Assembly (NCBI GenBank): GCA_965220935.1
Contig: OZ244857.1
Location: forward strand, 3,906,001-3,970,000
Reading direction: 5' to 3'
Source of the DNA: Bin80 sp965220935
Lineage (GTDB): Bacteria; Bacteroidota; Rhodothermia; Rhodothermales; Bin80
Length of the DNA stretch: 64,000 nt
In this document: positions 42,761 through 53,258 of the stretch, piece after piece
How the letters are laid out: every line of letters starts with the position of its first letter
How positions within the stretch are numbered: the first letter of the stretch is position 1
Position numbers and translations under genes: made by a program
Notes under the pieces: model-generated
Databases searched by the model: none
Told to the model about the DNA's origin: nothing
Seen by the model: only the letters and a program-made list of their open reading frames with translations

Positions 42761-43989
42761 ATGCGAGGCTGGTTAATTATTCTGCGGCTCATTTGTGTAT
42801 TCGTAATGATTGATTCCATCATTTCACTTATCAAAATGAAACGGAAGTCACGCAAGTATTTTCACAAGAAACATTTGATTCACACCGTCCGTAGCTGTTT
42901 TGAGCAGATTGCGGATACGAACGTGTCACTGGGATTTACACTGGTGGATTACCTGATGTCGGGGTTTGCTCATTTGAAGTGTGCTAGAATTTGATCAAAA
43001 GATTCGCAATGGTTCTCCTGCGATCATCGCCAACATGAAGCGTCTCTGAACCATATGCCCAGTGATTCGGGTACGCGCAAGCGTCTTGATGAAGTGGATC
43101 CGTTTAATTTGCGTGGGATGATCTTTGCTCAATTGCAACGGGGAAAGATTCTGGAGGGTTTTCGGTACATTGAGAATCATGTACTGCTTGCCATAGATGG
43201 AACCGGCATGTTTTCATCCAAGTCGGTCCACTGCCAGCATTGCAATGGAACGAAGACGTATTTTCATCACATGCTATGTGCTGCATTGGCTCATCCGTTC
43301 AAAAAGATCGTGATTCCTCTGATCATCAAGAGCGATGGCGCCACAAAAAATGATTCTGAGCGCAGTGCAGGCAAGCGATTTTTGAAGAATTTTCAGCGAG
43401 AACATCCTCAACGATTATGGTCCAAGATGGGCTCTGCGCCCTATCTTCGGCTTTTAGGGTATCTTAATTTAAGATATATCAGAAGCCAGGAGATCATACG
43501 TTCATGTTTAACTATATTGATCGCAGTGACCAGACCCAAGAGGTGGTGATGGAGGTTGAAGGAAATCAGTATCGTTTTCGCTATCACAACAACGCATCCA
43601 ATCGGCGGGTCAATTTTTTAGAGGTATATGAAACCAGACCCGGGACCAAGAAGCACTCTAAACCCAGAACAACGCGTTTTTCTTGGGTGACCGATATTCC
43701 CCTTGATGAGAAGATCATGAGAGCGGGTCGGTACGGTGGAGAATTGAAAATGAAACCATCAATACCCTCAAGAATCAGGGCTACAATTTTGAGCATAATT
43801 ATGGACACGGTTACAAGCATTTGTCCACGATCTTTGCCTGTTTGATGATGCTGGCCTTTTTGGTGGATCAAGTGGAACAACTCTGTGATGTGTTGTTCCA
43901 AGGCGCCTTGGAGAGCATGGGGCGATTTAAGAGAGCGCGTGCGAAGCCTGTTCCGGGAGTTTGTTTTAGAGAGTTGGGAGTTTCTATAC
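42761..43989 (+). pseudogene. Decayed transposase of a second insertion sequence
   Basis: Plus-strand remnants of one transposase in at least three frames. 42761-42990 encodes an N-terminal piece (SLGFTLVDYLMSGFAHLK). 43055 to about 43450 has PSDSGTRKRLDEVDPFNLRG, LLAIDGTGMFSSKSVHCQHC, HHMLCAALAHP and KNDSERSAGKRFLKNFQREHP. 43504 to about 43745 and then a third frame to about 43989 give ENETINTLKNQGYNFEHNYGHG and HLSTIFACLMMLAFLVDQVEQL. The layout is that of a DDE transposase of the poorly classified ISNCY-like group, though I am not sure of the family. Several frame changes make it inactive. Its insertion or decay probably removed the 5' end of the third AAA gene. Confidence 0.7.
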
Positions 43990-44083
43990 TTGGGGGTAGC
44001 GGAGGGATTTAGGGTTAATGTAGAAATTGATTCATCATAGCGCAAACCAGAGCAGTAGGGGCAGAACGTGAATCCCTGATTAT

Positions 44084-44536
44084 ATGAGGGGCTGGGTGTG
44101 GTGTGTCCAGTCGTCAGAACGTACAGAAAAAAGGATCATAAAACGTCCGATTGGCGCAGGAATTGATCCTCAAAAACAAGCAAAACCCGCCAGATTTGCA
44201 GAAAATGTACCTGAAATACTAGATCAACTAAATTCTAAGCCGTTAGTGGGAATTGCTGAATTATTTCCAGATATCTCAGAATATTCTCAGGAAATGTTGA
44301 TGATTCATCACTGGAGCATCATTTGGAGAGTAAGTGGCAACAAACAAAACGCAAGTTTGCAAGCTTCGTATAGTGGGCAACATCAACCGGAATATGCATA
44401 TTTTATTGGCGCAGAGAGTATGCAATTAAGTTGTGCAAGTACCACGATATTAAGCCTTTCTAATATGACAGTTAATCATAAACAGTCAATGTTATCTTAT
44501 TCATTTACTCCACGTTTTCTCTTTATTGAGCTTTGA
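44084..44536 (+). CDS. Uncertain open frame (150 codons)
   Basis: Open frame with no motif that I recognise. It sits between a dead transposase and the end of the LRR gene, overlapping the latter's 3' end by 14 bp. Some stretches (ENVPEILDQLNSKPLVGIAELFPDISEYSQEM) look protein-like; the N-terminus does not, so the start is doubtful. It may be a fragment of a gene broken by the neighbouring insertion sequence. No domain, signal or membrane segment is evident. Confidence 0.25.
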   Translation: MRGWVWCVQSSERTEKRIIKRPIGAGIDPQKQAKPARFAENVPEILDQLNSKPLVGIAELFPDISEYSQEMLMIHHWSIIWRVSGNKQNASLQASYSGQHQPEYAYFIGAESMQLSCASTTILSLSNMTVNHKQSMLSYSFTPRFLFIEL

Positions 44537-47335
44537 CAAAAGTACCATAATATAACGATAATCCTTCTTCTTGTGAATCAACTGTTAGACGGTAGAGATA
44601 GATTCCTGCGGGAAATGACAAATCGTTTAATTGGATTTCAAGGTCTCTCCCAGATGGCAGATTCACTGGTGATTGTTGCAGGAGTTGGCGTCCCGTAACA
44701 TCAAAAACTTCAATTCCGATATGAGCAGGCCATGGCAAATCAAATCGCATGCGAGTGGACGATTGAAAAGGGTTTGGATAGTTTCCATGAATGATAAATT
44801 GTTCTGGCAGACTCTGATGATATTCAACAGAAACAGGTGTACATGTGTTACCCTCAACAGTCTCAATATTTATTAGCCACTGTAGAAACTCAACGTCAGA
44901 TGGAGAACAAAGACCTGAATTATTTTGAAATTTAAAACTGGATATCCATAGTAATTGTAAGAAATTACGAGGAATCTCACCAGATAGTTGATTATCATGA
45001 ACGTCAAGTCTTCTCAGAACTTGAAGCCCCCCCAGCATTGGTGATATTTGTCCAGTGAGTTGATTATCATTGAGATACAAATGTTCTAATCTAGTTAATT
45101 TTCCCAATGAAGCAGGCATTGAACCAGTGAGTCGGTTTTCACTGAGCCCTAACCAATTTAACCATGATAGATCACCCAACTGCTCTGGAATAAAACCTGA
45201 GATCTGGTTCCTATCTAAAAATAATCGCTCGAGTGCGGTCAAATTGCCTAATTCAATCGGTAATGTACCAGTCAGTGAATTTGTATTGAGATCAATTTCA
45301 ACGAGTCTGTCATCTCGCACCGTTAATCCATACCATGAATTGAATTCCGCCATTGACGAAGGAGTTGCGGTTGTGTTCCACCCAGAATTATTTCGCCAAC
45401 TATCTCCATTTGTAGCGCGATAGAGTTCGCGAAGTGACTTAAATACGACATCAATTTGAACAAATGCGGGAATGCAAGTTGGACCATCAAAATCTCCTAT
45501 TTGCTTGAGCCATTCCTGAAACGAATCGTCTGGCGGAGCACAAAGACTCAGATTATCCTGAAAATAAAATTCTTTTAAGTTAGGAAGTTCAAGAAAACTA
45601 CTGGAATTGGATCTGAAAATTGATTTTTTTCCAGAAATAAATATTCCAAAGATCTGAGTTTTCCTAAATCAGAAGAAATTGTACCCGATATCTGATTATC
45701 GGCCAATCCCAGAAATTTTATTCTGGAAAGATTCGCAAGTTGAGGAGGAATTGGCCCATTTAGGCGATTACCTGTCAAGTCTATTGCTCTTATGGAAGTC
45801 AAACCGCCAAGTTCGGGGGGAATAGCCCCAAAAATTTGATTATTACTCAAAATAAGATGTGTCAAACTTGAAAGAATGCCGATTTCCGGCGGAATAGAAC
45901 CGAAAATCTGATTATTATCTAAATCAATCACTCTTATTTCGTTTAGATTAGCGAGCTCAGAAGGTAGGGAGCCTGTGAGGCGATTGTCAGATAGTAATAG
46001 CCGTTCTAACCCTGCCATACCACCTAACTCTGGTGGAATAGATCCAGAAAGAAGATTGTTCTGTAGGTTAATCTCGATGAGTCTACCATGCTTCACTGTC
46101 AAGCCAGCCCATTCCTTAAAGACACCCATATGCCCTGGCACACCGGTCGTGTCCCATTTGAAATTATTTCTCCACCTATCTCCATTTGTAGAACGATACA
46201 AGGCTTTAAGACCCTCATAAGCTGATTCTACAGAATAACCACACGCGGATTCAGTTGCATTTCCTTCGCCATCTAATGATAATCGGATTTTTTCCAACCA
46301 CTCTTGAAAACTTGGATCTGATGGTGCACACAGACCACTGTTGTTGCCAAAATAAAAATATCCATGCCGAGTCATTACTGTATTATTCTGAAAACTCCTT
46401 GGAAGTTCACCAGAAAGATCATTGTGACTTATATTAATATAATATATGGGCAATGAGCCTAATTCGGGAGGGACAGGACCAGAAAGATTATTGTGTGATA
46501 GATCTAATGCTCCATATTCGGCGGACCCGAAGTTGTTTAAGTTGCCTAGCTCAGGAGGGATGGGGCCCGAAAGATTGTTGTGTGATAGATCAAACTTGTC
46601 TTGAGGGTTCAGGTTACCTAGCTCAGCAGGGATGGGGCCAGAGAGATTGTTGTTGGATAGATCAAAATTTCCGCGCTCTAAGTCCAAGTTACCTAGCTCA
46701 GGAGGGATGGGTCCAGAAAGATTGTTGCCAGATAGAACCAAACCTCCTCCCTTGAAATTTAAGTTACCTAGCTCAGGAGGGATGGGTCCAGAAAGATTGT
46801 TGTCAGGTAGAAATAAACTCACAGCAAATCTTCCGTAATCATTTTGAAAAGCATGTGCGCCATAACCAACCGCTGATAATAGTTCTTCATACGAAGATGG
46901 AACTATTGTGGTATCCCATCCATAATTATTGTGCCAATTATCCCCATCCGTTAAATCGTATAGCCTTTTGAGTGCCTTGTAGTAAGTATCATTAACATTA
47001 GGCATTAACCACACACTAATCCAAGTTGGATCACGATAATCTTCCAAGGCAATTTTCTCTGTGTAAAAATCTACGCGTTGAAAAATCAATGTGTCTGATC
47101 TTGAAGCCACAGAAATCTCAAAACGCCCATCAGAATTTGTTGTAACAATCCCAGCACCACGACATGTGCAACTCACAGACACCCCATCCAAATTCTGCTG
47201 CGATTGCCATTGTAAGCCTGGAACTTCAATGGCATAAACCCGCCCTGAAACTATCACTTGACTGGAAGCACTTCCGTTAATTAATCCAATCAGAAAAAGT
47301 GTACAAATTATAATCTTTTTTTGGTTCTTCATCAT
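44523..47335 (-). pseudogene. Secreted leucine-rich-repeat protein with T9SS sorting domain, single frameshift
   Basis: Originally one gene for about 937 aa, now two open frames. A start at about 47335 gives a signal peptide (KIIICTLFLIGLINGSASSQ). Then come a carboxypeptidase-regulatory-like domain (GVSVSCTCRGAGIVTTNSDGRFEISV), a first block of plant-type LRRs (NNLSGPIPPELGNL), a second block, and a third block in the other frame. At the end is a type-A sorting domain with NYPNPFQSSTRMRFDL and LPSGRDLEIQLNDLSFPAGIYLYRL. Near 45605 the frame changes; adding one base rejoins the two (PIP + SSFLELPNLKEFYF) and makes the total length divisible by three. The product would have been exported by the type IX system to the cell surface, probably for adhesion or protein binding. 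Slippage variation or sequence error are alternatives to decay. Confidence 0.82.
46440..46830 (-). repeat. Tandem 72-75-bp coding repeats (LRR units)
   Basis: Imperfect direct repeats with the shared core cctagctcaggaggga recur at about 46545, 46617, 46692 and 46767 on the plus strand, spacing 72-75 bp. They encode 24-25-residue LRRs of the form LSGPIPPELGNL. Near-identity between units suggests recent duplication or gene conversion, so copy number may vary between strains. They are not CRISPR repeats. Confidence 0.8.
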
Positions 47336-47405
47336 CGCTGATAATAATAGGATAGATACTGTATATAAGATGTGATTTGTATTCGTTACGTTTAATGACA
47401 TGGTT

Positions 47406-49525
47406 CTATTTGATGAGTGTAATCCGTTTGGTTGTAATACCAGCGTCGGTCTCTAAAGAAATAAAGTATACGCCGCTCGGTAAATCTCTTCCATCAAAGC
47501 GCAATGCATAATATCTACTCTGAGGTAATATTCTTTCTTCAAGAATACTAATTTGTCTTCCGAGTGAATCATATAATTTCAGGATCAATGGTGAAGTTCT
47601 ATCCAAGGAAAAGGAAATCATAGTCGTTGAATTGAATGGATTAGGATAATTTTGGTGCAATACCGTAGAACTAGAATTAGTGCCCGATACGTTTCGGATG
47701 GTATTTCCATAAAGAGGCGCGTCAATTAAAAGATCAGATGGCTTTCCAAATTGATATCTTTGAGCTGAGAGAAGTTGCTCAATTACGATAGGTGTTTGCA
47801 GAGGAAGGAATTGTTCACGAACATAGTCCACAGCCCATTGCCAATCCTCGTAGGTCTTCGGTAGATCACTCTTAAAATCACCCCATCTTGCAGATTCAGC
47901 TATAATGATAGGACGGACCTCACTGACTCGGGAGTCCCAGCGCTTCAAGACACTTGAATTGCTTAGTGCACCGCCCTCAGAAAAGTGTTGTTCTGCCAGT
48001 TCAGCAAACCTAGACGATAGTGGCTTGATCCCATTAACTGTTGATGAATCCATTGAGGATTGCTCTTGTTGTATTCATTTCCAATAGGAAAAGGACCAGT
48101 TCTATCACGAGGATTATCCTCGCTTCCAGGGCCAGGAAAAAGAGAATACTCTGCATCATGGATAAAAAATGAAAAACCACGATCACCTTTTCTCTCTCTC
48201 ATTCCAATAAAGTTATTGACTGCGTTGTGATGCACTAATAGTGGGCCATCTGTATTAGCAGTCCAAAAAATGATCAGCATGTACTGAATCAAATTATCTG
48301 CATCTAGGAGTACAGGGTAGTTTGAGTTACGTGTTCCATCAGGATTCAGACCCTGCAGCCTCATGTACAATGAATTTCGATCTGTTTCATCAATGAGAGC
48401 AGCCAGTTCGTTTGATGAATCATAAAGAGCTTTCCATGATTTCTCCTTCCCCTCCGAAATCTACGTGGGGCCATTATCATGCTTTACAACATCAAAATCG
48501 TCCTTATCTCCTCCAAGATAGAATTCACCATGCCAGTGATCGGCTCTTTCTTGGGTCTGATATACCCCCCAATACTGTCCATTCAAGTATAAATGATAGT
48601 AGCGGCTGCGCGTGTATGGGAGTCCCATATCTTTTTGGGTATCTCTTGAGAATACGTCTCGAACAAACGTATGATGTGTAGACCCATGCAAACTCCAGGA
48701 ATGACTTTGTGCTGTTTGTAAATCAAATTTGTCAAATTCCCCCGTACCCTCATCACCAAAAAGATTATATTTCAGATTTTTCGGTCCATAAGAGCCTCGA
48801 AAGTACAAGCGTAAACTATGTTTAGGATTGGTGATTTTGCGTGATCCAAGTCCTCTAACACGTAGCCCACCATTTATTGCAAATCCGTCAGGATGGCCAT
48901 GTCTTGACTCACGATTAGCGTCATTGAAAAAATCTGGTGGGTAGATTAATTCAATGGACACAGGTCGCTCCCACCCTCTTCCCTTTTCAGTAGAGTTTGA
49001 AAAAATTCCCCTCTGTTCGTCAAATAAGAAATCAAATGGTAAAACGATAGAAAATGAGGGGACTGAGGTGAGGGCTTCAATCAGTTGATCTTCATTTCCA
49101 TCAACAATTGAAGGATCCATTCCCATGTCAATGGAGGCTCCACCCCAATACGAAGGCCAGCCATCGGCAATGAGGCTCTCTGATGATTGTCGAATAATAT
49201 CTTCTGGAAAGATATATGTACGTGTCTCCACCGATGACAAAATCTGACCATCAGACAGAGTAGCAGCACGAACTATAGTGGTCTTATCAATGAGAAATGA
49301 ATCTTCATATGTGATTCCATTTTCACGGGTAGGAATCGTCTTGTCAAGCGTATAGATGACAAGACTATTGGAAGATGTAGATAAAGACAACTTAACAGGT
49401 TCCTTCAGAATCCCGCCAGACACACTAAAAATGGGGGGGGGCAGAATGGAAGAGTGACTATGAATCGCCCCACTTCCATCATTGGAAGTCAGTAAGAATA
49501 CTAAAAGGAAATTAAGTATTGGCAT
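47406..49525 (-). pseudogene. CotH-family surface protein with T9SS sorting domain, nonsense codon and frameshift
   Basis: Remains of one long secreted protein. 49525-48464 encodes a signal-like N-terminus, a chitobiase/hexosaminidase C-terminal-like domain (VIYTLDKTIPTRENG), and the first part of a CotH kinase-like domain (RGLGSRKITNPKHSLRLYFRG and LYLNGQYWGVYQTQERAD). A TAG at 48461-48463 interrupts it, but the same frame continues with KEKSWKALYDSSNELAAL to DRTGPFPIGNEYNKSNPQWIHQQLM. Near 48040 the frame shifts to AELAEQHFSEGGALSN, IIAESARWGD, and a final sorting domain (NYPNPFNSTTMISFSL, LPSGVYFISLETDAG). Both lesions lie in otherwise well-kept sequence. It is 5 bp beyond the upstream end of the LRR frame, so the two surface genes were likely one operon. 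A nine-base G run at 49433-49441 lies in its 5' end. Confidence 0.82.
49433..49441 (-). repeat. Homopolymer G9 (coding C9) tract near the CotH gene start
   Basis: Nine Gs on the plus strand encode three prolines (ILPPPIF) about 28 codons into the CotH-family gene. The frame is kept at the present length. A change by one base would shut the gene off, so it is a possible slippage site. Confidence 0.6.
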
Positions 49526-50043
49526 TATCAGATTTTAAATGATTGATTGTGAAACATCTCGCTGTTGGTTGTCTACAAATCTGTAAAGTACCAGTGCGTA
49601 GTTGTAGTTTTTTTACTGGGTTTTGATAGATGATTTCTCAAAATATACAAATTTTTCAACTGTTGAAGACGAGTCCTTTGAAAAATCTAATAAGGTAAAT
49701 CGGCCATGAGAGAAGATTGATAATTGAAACTTCTGTTTCGCCTACCCCTGCGCGGTCAGCTAGGCCTATAACAAGAGCCTCTTGCAAAACACCTAAATTA
49801 GGGTATCTTATGGGCTATTTTTGAAAATTTTCGCTGATTTTGGTTGTTTGAGGGACATCTAGAATATTTTTTCTTTTTCAGAAAAAAACTTCAGAATTGC
49901 AAGAGGCTCACAAGAAATTCATTAGAAGCAAATGAAAAAGATTCAATTAATCTAGAACGATGGGCTTTGGTTCGTCTACCATCATGGTATGCATCTTTTT
50001 GATAGGATCATTGCCTGATAATAGCTCGCATCACCGCACAAAG
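49526..50043. other. Gene-free stretch with a small inverted-repeat element
   Basis: About 520 bases upstream of the CotH gene and downstream of uvrA, both transcribed leftward. The left part presumably holds the CotH promoter. The middle contains the 135-bp element at 49775-49909. No protein-coding frame is credible. Confidence 0.5.
49775..49909. repeat. 135-bp MITE with 13-bp perfect inverted ends and 4-bp target duplication
   Basis: Ends GAGCCTCTTGCAA (49775-49787) and its exact complement (49897-49909), flanked on both sides by acaa (49771-49774 and 49910-49913). No coding capacity. The ends resemble those of IS5-like insertion sequences, and a 4-bp duplication fits some of that group. 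A solitary copy of the same end is at 35900-35912. Confidence 0.8.
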
Positions 50044-52890
50044 TTATAAATCGGCGCCGTCGGCAAACACCTCGCGTAGAAGGTGCCCCGTATACGTATC
50101 TTGCTGACTCATCTCCTCAGGAGATCCAGAAAATAAAATCTCTCCGCCATCCTCACCACCCTCTGGCCCCATATCAACAATATAATCGGCGACCTTGATG
50201 ACATCTGAATTATGCTCAATCACCAGCACCGTATTACCTTTGTCTACTAACTTCTGTAATACATTGAGTAACAATCGAATATCTTCAAAATGTAGACCAG
50301 TCGTTGGTTCGTCAAATAAGTATAGGGTATTGCCCCGTCCTATTTTTGAGAGCTCTTTTGCTAATTTTACACGTTGCGCCTCTCCACCAGAAATCGTGGT
50401 AGAGGACTGTCCAAGTCGAATATAACCAAGACCAACCGACAAGAGGGTATCTAACTTGCGGATAATCTTGGGGACATTCGCAAAAAATGCACTCGCCTCA
50501 GTGACACGCATATTGAGGACCTCAGAGATGTTCTTATCCTTGTACAAGATATCTAAGGTATCCTGATTATAACGCTTCCCCTGACAGGTTTCACATTCCA
50601 CATAGACATCCGACAGGAAATTCATCTCCAAACGATTGATTCCAGCACCCGAACAAGTCTCACAGCGGCCACCATGAACATTGAAAGAAAACCTCCCAGG
50701 CTTGTAACCCCGTGACTTCGCCAATGGTGTACGGGCAAACAATTCGCGTATAGCCGTAAATAATGTGATATAGGTTGATGGGTTTGATCGAGGAGTTCGG
50801 CCAATAGGCTTTTGATCAATATTGATCACTTTCGTGATGTGTTGATATCCCTTAATTTCTTTGAAAGGAAGACGCTTGGACGAATGTGCACCCGAGATCA
50901 ATCGAGTCAATGCCGGTACCAGCGTCTGATTAATGAGGGAACTCTTGCCTGAACCACTCACTCCCGTCACACACATAAACACACCCAGAGGAATTTTAAG
51001 TGTTACATTCTTGAGATTATTGCCCGTAGCCCCAGAAAGAACAATGGATTTATTTTTTTTGTACTTGCGCCGCTTATTGGGAATCTCAATACATCGCTCC
51101 CCCGTTAAATATGGTAGCGTGAGTCCTTGACCAATCGTTCCGTTTTGCTCAAGCGCATTGGGAGGACCATGACAGACAACCTCTCCTCCCTGTTCCCCAG
51201 CACCAGGCCCCAAATCAATCACATAATCCGCTGACTCTATCATGTCACGATCATGCTCAACAACAATCACTGAATTCCCCAGATCCCGCAGTCTTCGCAG
51301 TGAATTAATCAGGCGGCGATTATCTCGTGCATGCAATCCGATGGATGGCTCATCCAGAACATACAATACCCCAGTGAGCTGTGAGCCAATCTGCGTTGCC
51401 AATCGAATTCTCTGGCTCTCTCCCCCAGATAAGGTCATCGCTTGGCGATCCAATGTTAGGTACCCTACGCCAACATCAATCATAAACGTTAACCGCTCAC
51501 GCACCTCTTTGATGATTGGAGCCGCAATCAGTGCCTGCCGCTTTGAAAATTTGACCGTCTTTAAGAATTCACGCAGATCTATCAAGTTCATCTGCACCAA
51601 ATCAGCAATAGATTTTCCGTCAATTCGGTAAGAAAGTGCGTGATTGGAGAGCCGAACACCGTTACAGAATGTGCATGTCTGCGTCACCCGATATTGATCC
51701 AATAATGTCCTTTCTCTTCTGTTGGCATTATGCGCATAGACATGGTCTAGCTCACGGAAAAGCCCCCTGGCTGCCACAAATGAAAACGTTCTTGTGCCTT
51801 CAACATAACCTGATTCTGTTCCATGAATGACAAAATGCCAGGCTTCGTCGCTAATTTGATTGATCGGTGTGTCAAGGTTGAATTTATAGATGGACAGCAT
51901 CTTTTCGGCCCCTTGATAAAAGGAAGAGAAATACCATTGATCAATAACGGTGATTCCTCCTTCTTCAATAGAGAGTGAGCGATCCGGGATCAGTTTTTCT
52001 TCATCCCATGTCTCATATGCACCTAACCCAGAACAGTGACTGCACGCCGAAGAAGGGGTGTTGAATGAGAAGGTCTTTGGAGATGCCTCTGGATAAGATT
52101 GCCCAGTGTCTGGATCGTATAAAAAACGGCTGAAAATTCGGTCATCTTTTGACTCTTCTGTAATGAACAACACCCCATCCCCCATCCTTAAAGCTGTTTT
52201 GACTGTCTCTTCAATCCGCTCGTCCATGCCCTCTTCAATGATGAGGCGATCAATGACCACCTCAATGGTATGCACCTTATATCTGGCGACCTTCATGCCA
52301 GGGGTGATATTTTTAATTGTACCGTCTACCCTGACTTTAACATAGCCCTGCTTGAATAACCTCCGAAAAAGATCTTCATAGTGTCCCTTTCTTTCTTTCA
52401 CTACAGGCGCTAAAATATTGATTTTTGAACCCACTGGGTAACTCTGGACAGATTCAATGATCTCGGTGGTAGATTGACGAATGAGTGGCCTGCCAGACAC
52501 CGAAGAAAATGAGGTCGCAGCACGCGCGTAAAGCAAGCGCAAAAAATCATAAATCTCGGTCACCGTGCCGACGGTAGAGCGTGGATTACGAGAAACCGTC
52601 TTCTGATCAATCGCGATCACCGGAGAGAGCCCCTCAATATTATCCACATCCGGCCGCTCAGGCATGCCAACAAATTGCCGTGCGTAAGCACTTAAACTCT
52701 CAAGATATCGCCGCTGCCCCTCAGAATAGACCGTGTCAAATGCAAGCGAGCTCTTTCCCGAACCAGAAAGCCCAGTCACGACAACTAGGGCATCACGTGG
52801 AATATCCACATCCAAATTCTTCAGGTTGTGGACTCGCGAACCACGAACCGAAATGTATTCTGCTATTGCTTCCTGGTTAAGGCCACTCAT
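50044..52890 (-). CDS. uvrA: Excinuclease ABC subunit A
   Basis: 948-aa UvrA, the damage-sensing ATPase of nucleotide excision repair, which works as a dimer with UvrB. Both ABC cassettes are complete: Walker A GLSGSGKSS near the N-terminus and GVSGSGKSS in the second half; signatures LSGGESQRIRLA and ISGGEAQRVKLA; Walker B YVLDEPSIGLHARD and YLFDEPTTGLHFED. Zinc fingers are present: the CSHCSGLGAYET and CTFCNG pairs in the first half, and CETCSGAG with CETCQGKRY in the second. Length is normal. It is transcribed leftward, 21 bp after rpoZ, so the two probably share a transcript. Confidence 0.97.
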   Translation of the reverse strand: MSGLNQEAIAEYISVRGSRVHNLKNLDVDIPRDALVVVTGLSGSGKSSLAFDTVYSEGQRRYLESLSAYARQFVGMPERPDVDNIEGLSPVIAIDQKTVSRNPRSTVGTVTEIYDFLRLLYARAATSFSSVSGRPLIRQSTTEIIESVQSYPVGSKINILAPVVKERKGHYEDLFRRLFKQGYVKVRVDGTIKNITPGMKVARYKVHTIEVVIDRLIIEEGMDERIEETVKTALRMGDGVLFITEESKDDRIFSRFLYDPDTGQSYPEASPKTFSFNTPSSACSHCSGLGAYETWDEEKLIPDRSLSIEEGGITVIDQWYFSSFYQGAEKMLSIYKFNLDTPINQISDEAWHFVIHGTESGYVEGTRTFSFVAARGLFRELDHVYAHNANRRERTLLDQYRVTQTCTFCNGVRLSNHALSYRIDGKSIADLVQMNLIDLREFLKTVKFSKRQALIAAPIIKEVRERLTFMIDVGVGYLTLDRQAMTLSGGESQRIRLATQIGSQLTGVLYVLDEPSIGLHARDNRRLINSLRRLRDLGNSVIVVEHDRDMIESADYVIDLGPGAGEQGGEVVCHGPPNALEQNGTIGQGLTLPYLTGERCIEIPNKRRKYKKNKSIVLSGATGNNLKNVTLKIPLGVFMCVTGVSGSGKSSLINQTLVPALTRLISGAHSSKRLPFKEIKGYQHITKVINIDQKPIGRTPRSNPSTYITLFTAIRELFARTPLAKSRGYKPGRFSFNVHGGRCETCSGAGINRLEMNFLSDVYVECETCQGKRYNQDTLDILYKDKNISEVLNMRVTEASAFFANVPKIIRKLDTLLSVGLGYIRLGQSSTTISGGEAQRVKLAKELSKIGRGNTLYLFDEPTTGLHFEDIRLLLNVLQKLVDKGNTVLVIEHNSDVIKVADYIVDMGPEGGEDGGEILFSGSPEEMSQQDTYTGHLLREVFADGADL

Positions 52891-52911
52891 AAATAGGCCA
52901 ATAGTCCAGTT

Positions 52912-53214
52912 TTATTTTAGGGCTTCGGTCGCTGGATCCCGATAGTACACTTCGGAATTAAACATCTCCTCTATGGCAATCTCCGTAGGCTTGGGCAGCA
53001 CCTCATGCTCTACTGAGATCTGACGCTGCTCCTCCTGAAATTTAGCCTCTTCAAGTTCTGGATCAAATCCTTCAAAATAAGCCAGACTCGTGTCAAGATC
53101 CGATTTCATTCGAGTCGCAACTTGGCGGGAACGTTTGGATAGAATTGCAACTGTTTCAAACAGATTTCCTGTTTGATCTACGAGTGTATCAATATCAACG
53201 GTTTTGATAGCCAT
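52912..53214 (-). CDS. rpoZ: RNA polymerase omega subunit
   Basis: 100-aa protein with the omega-type core NLFETVAILSKRSRQVATRMK and the C-terminal EMFNSEVYYRDP stretch seen in Bacteroidota omega subunits. Omega helps fold and hold the beta' subunit of RNA polymerase. The acidic middle (FDPELEEAKFQEE) is typical of this clade. In Bacteroidota it is often near other essential genes; here it precedes uvrA. Divergent from the PrcB-like lipoprotein gene, with a 44-bp gap. Confidence 0.82.
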   Translation of the reverse strand: MAIKTVDIDTLVDQTGNLFETVAILSKRSRQVATRMKSDLDTSLAYFEGFDPELEEAKFQEEQRQISVEHEVLPKPTEIAIEEMFNSEVYYRDPATEALK

Positions 53215-53258
53215 AAGAATTGTATTAAATTGTAAGATTAGAATTACTTGTTACTTTC

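Noticed and set aside
46440..46830. CRISPR-like regular repeats
   Set aside because: The 72-75-bp units are in frame and encode leucine-rich repeats; there are no unique spacers and no cas genes.
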